From Cocleimonas sp. (lineage in GTDB: Bacteria > Pseudomonadota > Gammaproteobacteria > Thiotrichales > Thiotrichaceae), in NCBI GenBank assembly GCA_023146675.1, contig JAGLBQ010000207.1, positions 1-5,070 on the forward strand: a DNA stretch of 5,070 bases, written 5' to 3'. The first letter of the stretch is position 1; each line of letters begins with the position of its first letter. This document shows, piece after piece, positions 1-5,070 of the stretch. Position numbers and translations under genes: made by a program. The notes under the pieces are model-generated. The model saw only the letters and a program-made list of their open reading frames with translations. It searched no databases and was not told where the DNA came from.

Positions 1-25
1 TTATTGATGCCTGAATAAGTAAAAG

Positions 26-481
26 CTAAGAAGATTGCTCCATCACCTTAATCGCATCAATAAATTCACCGATATCATTAAAGCTATGATAAACCGAGGC
101 AAAGCGGATATAGGCAACATCATCCAGCTCACGCAATGCATCCATTACACGCTCGCCAATCCACTCTGAATTGACTTCTTTTCTACCACTACTCAGGATT
201 TTTTTCTTAATACCGATAATTGAGGTGCTGACCGCATCATTGCTAACAGGACGTTTTTCTAATGCGCGCAACATTCCGCCACGTAGTTTGTAGTCACTAA
301 AGGGCTCTTTAATATTGTCTGATTTTTTTACAATTGGCATAGCAAATTCAGCCATTTCATAGCTGGTAAAACGCTCACCACACGATGCACAATTACGTCG
401 CCTTCGCACCTGATCTCCATTAGATGCTAATCGGGAATCTATAACGCGCGTTGTTTTTGCGCCGCAAAATGGACAATGCAT
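26..481 (-). CDS. nrdR: Transcriptional repressor NrdR
   Basis: NrdR is a cytoplasmic regulator that binds ATP or dATP and represses ribonucleotide reductase operons by binding paired NrdR boxes. The 151-residue protein is full length for the family. It opens with the canonical MHCPFC, and its zinc ribbon uses Cys3, Cys6, Cys31 and Cys34, with the basic stretch VRRRRNC between the cysteine pairs for DNA contact. The ATP-cone domain occupies roughly residues 49-139 and includes the expected VVKK-like segment (here PIVKKSDN) and the closing VAYIRFASVY motif. The ATG at 479-481 is fixed by that canonical N-terminus; the ribosome binding site is weak (AAGG about a dozen bases upstream). It lies 94 bp downstream of glyA on the same strand, the standard gammaproteobacterial arrangement. 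The next gene, commonly ribD, would begin beyond the left edge. No ribonucleotide reductase gene is in view, so its targets cannot be read from this window. Confidence 0.97.
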   Translation of the reverse strand: MHCPFCGAKTTRVIDSRLASNGDQVRRRRNCASCGERFTSYEMAEFAMPIVKKSDNIKEPFSDYKLRGGMLRALEKRPVSNDAVSTSIIGIKKKILSSGRKEVNSEWIGERVMDALRELDDVAYIRFASVYHSFNDIGEFIDAIKVMEQSS

Positions 482-575
482 GGTGATGAGCCTTTAGCTA
501 ATAGCAAAAAAGATCGTTAATCTACCACAAAATATACGCCATATACCAATATAAAGTCGTTCGATTGCCAATATA

Positions 576-1832
576 TTAGTTTTTGTACACAGGTAAACGC
601 GCACAGATATCAGCAACTTTAGCCTTTACTGTTGCGCTGACTTCTTCATTTTCAATATCATCAAGAAGGTCACAAATCCAACCTGCTAATGCCGCAGAGT
701 CTTCTTCAGAAAATCCACGTGTTGTAATCGCAGGAGAACCGATTCTTAAGCCGCTGGTGACGAAAGGAGATTGTGGATCATTTGGCACTGAGTTTTTATT
801 TACCGTAATATGTGCATTACTTAGCGCTGCGTCGGCTTGTTTGCCCGTTAAACCTTTATCGATTAAATCGAGCAAGAATAAATGATTATCGGTACCGCCT
901 GACACAATATTATAACCGCGCTCAATCATAGTGCTTGCCATTGCTTTGGCATTAACAACGACTTGTTGCTGATAGATTTTATACTCAGGCTCCATCGCTT
1001 CTTTAAAAGAAACCGCTTTTGCTGCAATAACATGCATTAAAGGGCCGCCCTGTGTTCCTGGGAAGACCACTGAGTTTAATTTCTTTTCAATCTCAGCATT
1101 GGCTTTTGCTAAAATAATGCCACCACGAGGACCCCGTAGCGTTTTATGTGTCGTTGAGGTAGTTACATCTGCAATGGCAACAGGTGATGGATAAACCCCC
1201 GCAGCGATCAAACCTGCAACATGCGCCATATCAACAAAGAGATAAGCACCCACTTCATCGGCAATATCACGAAACTTTTGCCAATCAACCACACGAGAAT
1301 AAGCAGAGAAACCAGCAACAATCATCTTTGGCTTGTGTTCACGCGCTAGCGCTTCAACCTGTTCATAGTCAATTTCACCCGTGTCATTATTTAGACCGTA
1401 TTGAACTGCATTATAAATTTTGCCCGAAAAACTAACATGAGAACCATGTGTTAAGTGACCACCATCAGAAAGACTCATCCCTAAAACAGTATCACCAGGC
1501 TGTAATAACGCCATATAAACAGCCAAGTTAGCCGATGAACCAGAATGCGGCTGAACATTGGCATAATCTGCGCCAAAGAGTTCTTTTGCACGGTCAATTG
1601 CGAGTTGCTCCGCAATATCAACATGCTCACACCCCCCGTAATAACGCTTACTAGGATAACCTTCGGCGTATTTATTGGTGAGTACCGAACCCTGTGCTTC
1701 CATCACCCGTGGGCTGGTGTAATTCTCAGAAGCGATTAACTCAATATGATCCTCCTGACGCTGCACCTCTGCCGAGATTGCGCTAAATAATTCATCATCG
1801 TAGCCCGAAATAGTCATGTCTTTTGAAAACAC
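576..1832 (-). CDS. glyA: Serine hydroxymethyltransferase
   Basis: GlyA is a cytoplasmic PLP enzyme that interconverts serine plus tetrahydrofolate with glycine plus 5,10-methylene-tetrahydrofolate. This is the main one-carbon source for dTMP, purine and methionine synthesis. At 418 residues it matches the usual bacterial length of about 417. Visible motifs include IELIASENYTS (residues 30-40), KYAEGYPSKRYYGG (54-67), the HLTHG segment near 126-130, the PLP-contact VDMAHVAGL with Asp201 and His204, the Schiff-base lysine Lys230 in STTHKTLRGPRGG, and Arg363 in SGLRIGSP, expected to hold the substrate carboxylate. Nothing is missing or broken. The start codon is GTG at 1830-1832, supported by an AGGAG 9 bases upstream and by the common MFSKDMTI N-terminus; an internal ATG at residue 6 has no ribosome site at proper distance. 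It is probably the first gene of a glyA-nrdR transcript. Confidence 0.98.
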   Translation of the reverse strand: MFSKDMTISGYDDELFSAISAEVQRQEDHIELIASENYTSPRVMEAQGSVLTNKYAEGYPSKRYYGGCEHVDIAEQLAIDRAKELFGADYANVQPHSGSSANLAVYMALLQPGDTVLGMSLSDGGHLTHGSHVSFSGKIYNAVQYGLNNDTGEIDYEQVEALAREHKPKMIVAGFSAYSRVVDWQKFRDIADEVGAYLFVDMAHVAGLIAAGVYPSPVAIADVTTSTTHKTLRGPRGGIILAKANAEIEKKLNSVVFPGTQGGPLMHVIAAKAVSFKEAMEPEYKIYQQQVVVNAKAMASTMIERGYNIVSGGTDNHLFLLDLIDKGLTGKQADAALSNAHITVNKNSVPNDPQSPFVTSGLRIGSPAITTRGFSEEDSAALAGWICDLLDDIENEEVSATVKAKVADICARLPVYKN

Positions 1833-1841
1833 TGTCAGTCA

Positions 1842-1846
1842 CTCCT
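1842..1846 (-). promoter_or_regulatory. glyA ribosome binding site
   Basis: On the minus strand this reads AGGAG and ends 9 bases before the GTG at 1832. It decides the start: the alternative ATG at 1815-1817 would lie about 24 bases away, too far for efficient initiation. Confidence 0.75.
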
Positions 1847-1880
1847 GAAAATAGTCATGCATAGAAAAAAGAAGAGGCGC

Positions 1881-1886
1881 ATCATA
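1881..1886 (-). promoter_or_regulatory. Candidate -10 element of the glyA promoter
   Basis: The minus strand reads TATGAT here, five of six matches to the sigma-70 -10 consensus. It would put transcription start near 1874 and leave a leader of about 40 bases before glyA. The -35 position has no good match to TTGACA, so the promoter would be weak or activator-dependent. I saw no PurR-like or MetR-like operator and no room for a riboswitch. The rest of the 1833-2025 gap is AT-rich with no ORF that I can support. Confidence 0.4.
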
Positions 1887-2025
1887 CCGTAAGTACTAGG
1901 AATATTCTTTACTTTAAAGGGTTTTTGATATCCTTCAGAGTAAATCTACATGCTTATAGCTATTATTAATAAAAACTATATTGCAGTGAGTGTTAAATTG
2001 CTAACTTTCATTCACTCTATCGTTA

Positions 2026-3549
2026 TTAGCTATCAAAGATGGCATTCTGCCTTGCTACTATTTTCTTATCAGGATGAAGCTGATCCAAGCGAATAGATAA
2101 ACTATCATCCATGACAATACGCGCATGATGACGGCGTAACCCACGCGGTTCTTTTACCCCACAAGAATGCGCAATCGTCCCCACTTCATAGGCAAGATTT
2201 TTAGCATAAGCAGCAACATTGTCTTTTTTACTCTCAGGCACTAAGCCTTTTTGCAAATCAGGATCATGTGTAGTGATACCCGTTGGACAGGTGTTTTTAT
2301 TACACTGCAACGCCTGAATACAGCCGAGTGCAAACATAAAGCCTCGCGCTGAGACACAAAAATCCGCACCTAAACATATCGCCCATGCGACATCAGCAGG
2401 TGTAGTGAGTTTGCCCGATGCAATCACCCGAACACGCCCTCTCAAATCATACAGCTTTAATTTATCCACCAATAACGGCAAACTTTCCCTTAGTGGTAAT
2501 CCCATATCATCAATTAAAGCCAATGGTGCTGCGCCAGTGCCACCGTCTGCGCTATCAACAGTGATAAAATCAGGTGCAGATTCAATGCCTCGATCTTGTA
2601 TGATGCTAAACAAACCGTCCAGCCAAGCACCATCACTAATTACCGCTTTAAAACCCACAGGTTTACCCGTCACCTCTCGAATACGATTGATTAAATCAAG
2701 AAGCTCATAATTAGAAGCAACATCTAAATGTCGATTAGGACTAATGGCATCCTTTCCCTCAGGAATATTACGAATTTTAGCAATTTCAGCGGTGACTTTA
2801 TTACCAGGAAGAATACCGCCCTTGCCAGGTTTAGCACCCTGACTTAATTTTATCTCAAACATTCGCACTTTTTCGTACGCTGCCATTTTCCGTAATAAAT
2901 CATCATCTAGATGACCATCACAATCACTCACCCCATTTTTAGCCGTTCCAATCTGCATCACAATATCGCAACCACCTGCCAAATGGCACGGGGACAAACC
3001 ACCCTCCCCTGTATTCAGCCAAATACCTGCCTGCTTTGCGCCCATCGAAAGTGCCTCGACCGCAGGTTTGGAAATAGCACCAAAACTCATCGCCGAAATA
3101 CCGATTAATGCATCTGTCGTATAAGGTTGTGCGCAACCTTTACCAATCGTCATGGGCATAGAATGCACCGCATTCTCATCTAACGTGGGAAAAGGAGAGT
3201 TAATAAATAAGATCGAACCTGTACGCCGCAAATCTTTAGTTGATCCAAATGCTACGGTATTATTTTCATCTCTAGACGCACGATAAGCCCATGTGCGTTG
3301 CGCACGGTTAAAAGGCAACTCCTCACGATCCATTGCAAAAAAATACTGACGAAAAAAAGTACCTAGATGTTCAAAAAGATAACGAAAATGACCAATAACA
3401 GGATAGTTTCTAAGTAGTGCAACTTTTTTCTGCCTAATATCCATAATATAAAGGACAATAATAAACAGGATGACAAGACCAATAACAAAGACAAACAAAA
3501 CCGCCATAAACTCAATAAATGAGACTATAAAGCTTGATGTGATTTGCAT
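2026..3549 (-). CDS. Membrane-anchored FMN-binding glutamate synthase-family protein
   Basis: The protein has the FMN/iron-sulfur synthase core of the glutamate synthase large subunit (Glu_synthase family), but neither the N-terminal glutaminase domain nor the C-terminal GXGXG domain of GltB. Residues 9-36 form one hydrophobic membrane segment, followed by a basic region (DIRQKK), which suggests an anchor with the enzyme on the cytoplasmic side. The core covers roughly residues 130-480. Its signatures are EIKLSQGAKPGKGG (232-245), VDSADGGTGAAP (331-342, flavin phosphate loop), IASGKLTTPADV (376-387) and a C-x5-C-x4-C set at Cys410, Cys416 and Cys421 in the CNKNTCPTG context, which matches the 3Fe-4S ligands of GltB. 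An FMN and 3Fe-4S enzyme is therefore likely, but the true substrate and ammonia source are unknown for this stand-alone branch. Related cores occur in the N-methylglutamate synthase complex, whose partner genes are not seen here. The ATG is supported by AAGGAAGG at 3556-3563, 6 bases upstream. It appears to be a single-gene unit. Confidence 0.9.
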   Translation of the reverse strand: MQITSSFIVSFIEFMAVLFVFVIGLVILFIIVLYIMDIRQKKVALLRNYPVIGHFRYLFEHLGTFFRQYFFAMDREELPFNRAQRTWAYRASRDENNTVAFGSTKDLRRTGSILFINSPFPTLDENAVHSMPMTIGKGCAQPYTTDALIGISAMSFGAISKPAVEALSMGAKQAGIWLNTGEGGLSPCHLAGGCDIVMQIGTAKNGVSDCDGHLDDDLLRKMAAYEKVRMFEIKLSQGAKPGKGGILPGNKVTAEIAKIRNIPEGKDAISPNRHLDVASNYELLDLINRIREVTGKPVGFKAVISDGAWLDGLFSIIQDRGIESAPDFITVDSADGGTGAAPLALIDDMGLPLRESLPLLVDKLKLYDLRGRVRVIASGKLTTPADVAWAICLGADFCVSARGFMFALGCIQALQCNKNTCPTGITTHDPDLQKGLVPESKKDNVAAYAKNLAYEVGTIAHSCGVKEPRGLRRHHARIVMDDSLSIRLDQLHPDKKIVARQNAIFDS

Positions 3550-3604
3550 AATTTACCTTCCTTCAGTGCGGTTAGTTAGCGATATTTTAACTATAGTGTA
3601 GCTA

Positions 3605-3627
3605 GCGTACTTCATGATGAAATACGC
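3605..3627. promoter_or_regulatory. 23-bp near-perfect palindrome, candidate operator
   Basis: The arms are GCGTA-c-TTCAT and ATGAA-a-TACGC around a single central G, giving ten of eleven paired positions. The length and odd-centred symmetry suit a dimeric helix-turn-helix repressor or activator. It lies 56 bp upstream of the glutamate synthase-like start codon, between two possible -10 elements (3641-3646 and 3590-3595), so it would overlap either the early transcribed region or the -35/spacer region. The regulator is unknown. It is not followed by a U-rich run in either direction, so it does not look like a terminator. Confidence 0.45.
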
Positions 3628-3640
3628 ATAGAAAGATTAA

Positions 3641-3646
3641 ATTATA
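3641..3646 (-). promoter_or_regulatory. Candidate -10 element for the glutamate synthase-like gene
   Basis: The minus strand reads a perfect TATAAT. Transcription would begin near 3634, giving a leader of about 85 bases that contains the 23-bp palindrome. The best -35-like hexamer (TTGCTA) is 20 bases away, too far, so recognition would depend on the -10 or on an activator. A second possibility is TATAGT at 3590-3595, closer to the gene. The remainder of the 3550-3738 gap shows no ORF that I can support and no clear terminator for the MIF-like gene. Confidence 0.33.
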
Positions 3647-3738
3647 TGCGAAAGTTGGATGCTTTTTAGCAAATGAAAAGACAATACTGAACTAAAGGCT
3701 AGCGAGTGCTCATTGCTTTTGTGTTGATAGACTAAAAC

Positions 3739-4086
3739 CTAGAATGTGCCACTATTCCAACCCCACATATGCCGATTCGGGTTAGAAAACTCGATATAAA
3801 GCCGCCCTGCTTCAATGTTTAATTCTTCTTCTAAAATTTCAGCCAGTGCCGATGAAAACTGAGCCGTATTTTCTTCAGGCAAGCCCAGACTTTTAAACTC
3901 TAAATAAGCTAAAGGCGCATTAGTACCTGCAAATAACATGCTGGGATTGTAGTTGTATTTAATCATCACATAACTTTCAGGTTTCGATAAAAGCTCTGCG
4001 ACTGCTTTTGAAATACTGTTTAAAACCTCTGATTTATTCAGTGCTTCATGCAGTGATTGGTTGGTTTCGATGCTTAATAATGGCAT
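3739..4086 (-). CDS. MIF-family (tautomerase-fold) protein
   Basis: This 115-residue protein is a homologue of macrophage migration inhibitory factor and D-dopachrome tautomerase, whose eukaryotic members form trimers and tautomerise phenylpyruvate or dopachrome. The match is visible from end to end: MPLLSIETN at the start, SKPESYVMIKY (residues 34-44, compare GKPPQYIAVHV), the central LEFKSLG, the RLYIEF strand and the closing WGWNSGTF (compare VGWNNSTF). Pro2, the N-terminal catalytic base after Met removal, is present. Lys35 aligns with MIF Lys32 and Tyr97 with Tyr95, but MIF Asn97 corresponds to Glu99 here. The MIF CXXC motif is absent, so thiol-oxidoreductase activity is not expected. 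There is no signal peptide, so the protein is probably cytoplasmic. The ATG is supported by GGAGAAG at 4091-4097. It is transcribed divergently from the PLD lipoprotein gene. Its physiological substrate in bacteria is not known. Confidence 0.85.
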   Translation of the reverse strand: MPLLSIETNQSLHEALNKSEVLNSISKAVAELLSKPESYVMIKYNYNPSMLFAGTNAPLAYLEFKSLGLPEENTAQFSSALAEILEEELNIEAGRLYIEFSNPNRHMWGWNSGTF

Positions 4087-4176
4087 TGTGCTTCTCCGTT
4101 TATAAAATTATCAAGAAATAGGACGTTAAGTTCGTTAAAATCTGCTTTCTTTTTATGCTACCTCATCATAATAACA
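4087..4176. promoter_or_regulatory. Divergent promoter region with a short direct repeat
   Basis: These 90 bp must carry the promoters of both the MIF-like gene (minus) and the PLD lipoprotein gene (plus). The region is AT-rich. Possible -10 elements are GATAAT on the minus strand near 4111 and TAAAAT (4136-4141) or TATGCT (4154-4159) on the plus strand, none with a good -35. CGTTAA occurs twice in the same orientation at 4124-4129 and 4133-4138, a 9-bp step, and could be a small operator. The assignment as a shared promoter region rests on gene layout; the individual elements are weak. Confidence 0.45.
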
Positions 4177-5070
4177 ATGAAAATATTAAATACATTACTC
4201 ACTCTATCCGCTATTTTGCTTATCACCGCAGGCTGTAATAGTTCTACAGGTTTTAATCAGCAGGGCGAACCCTCTGTAACCCCTTCTACCAATACTCCCG
4301 CTTCAAATGGCTCTATTAATGTCTATTTTTCACAGCCTGATTCCACAAATGCTAAAACCCGAACGGGAGGCCCTGAAACCCGCTTAATTGCAGCAATTGA
4401 TCAGGCACGTATTAGCGTTGATGTGGCGATTTATGAATTATCGCTAAAAAATGTTACACAAAGCTTGATAAAAGCACACCAGCGTAATGTACGAGTGAGA
4501 GTGTTGACCGATAGTGATAATTTACTATGGCAACAGATTAAAGAACTTCGCAGCGCAGGTATTGCGGTTAAAGGCGACAAGCGCAGTGTGCTAATGCATA
4601 ATAAGTTTACGGTTATCGATAAAAAACAAGTCTGGACAGGCTCAATGAATTACACCTACAACGGTGCATACCATCATGATGAAAACCTGTTGCAATTAGA
4701 TAGTATTGCCGCTGCCAGTAGCTACAATGAAGAGTTTGAACAACTTTGGGTTGGAATTCACCGCCAAATTAATGCTTCCGCTTCTATGTTTACGATTAAT
4801 AATACTACCGTGCAGGTTTATTTTTCGCCTGATGATCATTTTAGAAGCCAGCACCTCATTCCATTATTGCAATCTGCCAAAAAATCAGTGCATTTTATGG
4901 CATTTGCTTTTACTAGCACGGATATAACCACTACTTTAAGCAATCTAAAACAGCAAGGCGTTGAGGTAAAAGGCATTGTTGATTCAAGTCAGTCAGGTTC
5001 TTCGTATGCGCAGTATGATGATTTAAAAAATGAAAATATTGATGTGTTATTGGATGGAAATCCAAAAAAA
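4177..5070 (+). CDS. Phospholipase D-like lipoprotein, 3' end beyond window
   Basis: The frame is open for 298 codons from ATG 4177 to the right edge. It begins with a lipoprotein signal: a Lys, a hydrophobic core LLTLSAILLI, then TAGC with Cys20 as the lipidated residue. Asn follows the Cys rather than Asp, so an outer-membrane destination is likely, as in other gammaproteobacteria. A Ser/Thr/Pro-rich linker runs to about residue 48. The first PLD domain (about 49-200) carries a complete HxKx4D motif, His141, Lys143 and Asp148 in MHNKFTVID, followed by TGSMNYT (Gly155, Ser156, Asn158). A second copy begins at residue 214 (VYFSPDD, compare VYFSQPD at 49) and reaches DGNP just before the place where the second HKD motif is expected. 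Two HKD motifs would form one phosphodiesterase site acting on phospholipids or nucleic acid in the periplasm; the substrate cannot be told from sequence. No clear Shine-Dalgarno precedes the ATG, but no other in-frame start fits the signal peptide. Confidence 0.87.
   Translation, partial: MKILNTLLTLSAILLITAGCNSSTGFNQQGEPSVTPSTNTPASNGSINVYFSQPDSTNAKTRTGGPETRLIAAIDQARISVDVAIYELSLKNVTQSLIKAHQRNVRVRVLTDSDNLLWQQIKELRSAGIAVKGDKRSVLMHNKFTVIDKKQVWTGSMNYTYNGAYHHDENLLQLDSIAAASSYNEEFEQLWVGIHRQINASASMFTINNTTVQVYFSPDDHFRSQHLIPLLQSAKKSVHFMAFAFTSTDITTTLSNLKQQGVEVKGIVDSSQSGSSYAQYDDLKNENIDVLLDGNPKK

Noticed and set aside
525..540. A partial NrdR-box-like sequence (CAAAATATAC core) in the glyA-nrdR gap, suggesting autoregulation.
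   Set aside because: Only the left half resembles the consensus, the right half lacks the GTGT side, and no second box at the usual spacing is present.
482..575. A separate nrdR promoter, with TTGGCA and TATATG on the minus strand.
   Set aside because: The spacing is 20 bases and the -10 matches only four of six, so AT richness explains it.
583..885. A plus-strand frame of 100 codons with a hydrophobic start.
   Set aside because: It is antisense to the 3' part of glyA, has no ribosome binding site, and shows no family motif.
1988..2017. Possible terminator after the glutamate synthase-like gene: GAGTG/CACTC outer arms with a GTTA/TAAC inner stem.
   Set aside because: The stems are short, separated by an unpaired stretch, and the nearest T-run on the minus strand is about 10 bases too far away.
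3668..3717. Inverted repeat AGCAAATGA and TCATTGCT downstream of the MIF-like gene.
   Set aside because: It has a bulge, a loop of about 33 bases and no adjacent T-run, so it fits neither a terminator nor a tight operator.
4155..4241. Short plus-strand reading frame from ATG 4155 overlapping the PLD start, as a possible leader peptide.
   Set aside because: It is out of frame with the PLD gene, has no ribosome binding site, and its sequence is what a frame-shifted signal peptide region would give.
4706..4927. A plus-strand frame of 73 codons.
   Set aside because: It lies wholly inside the PLD lipoprotein gene in another frame, and the PLD frame has clear domain motifs throughout.

Overview
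The window looks like ordinary chromosome from an AT-rich gammaproteobacterium. GlyA and NrdR are both full length and of proteobacterial type, and the glyA-nrdR order is the usual gammaproteobacterial one, where ribD normally follows. I cannot name the genus. Gene density is high and codon use looks even along the window. I see no insertion sequence, integrase, tRNA, rRNA, CRISPR array or long repeat, and no gene-free stretch exceeds 300 bases.

Layout from left to right. Four genes lie on the minus strand, so they are transcribed right to left: a MIF/tautomerase-fold protein (4086 to 3739), a membrane-anchored FMN-binding glutamate synthase-family protein (3549 to 2026), glyA (1832 to 576) and nrdR (481 to 26). 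A fifth gene starts on the plus strand at 4177, diverges from the MIF gene and runs off the right edge. It encodes a lipoprotein with phospholipase D (HKD) domains.

How the genes work together. glyA and nrdR are separated by 94 bp with no convincing terminator, and probably share a transcript. GlyA supplies one-carbon units that feed dTMP and purine synthesis, while NrdR represses ribonucleotide reductase genes, so both bear on DNA precursor supply. The glutamate synthase-like gene has gaps of 193 and 189 bp on its two sides and probably its own promoter. The best regulatory candidate in the window is a 23-bp near-perfect palindrome upstream of it (3605-3627). The MIF-like gene and the PLD lipoprotein share a 90-bp divergent promoter region. 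Neither shows an obvious link to its neighbours.

I found no convincing undescribed multi-gene system. The points most worth a second look are the orphan membrane-anchored glutamate synthase-like enzyme with its palindrome, the bacterial MIF homologue, and the PLD lipoprotein cut by the window edge.
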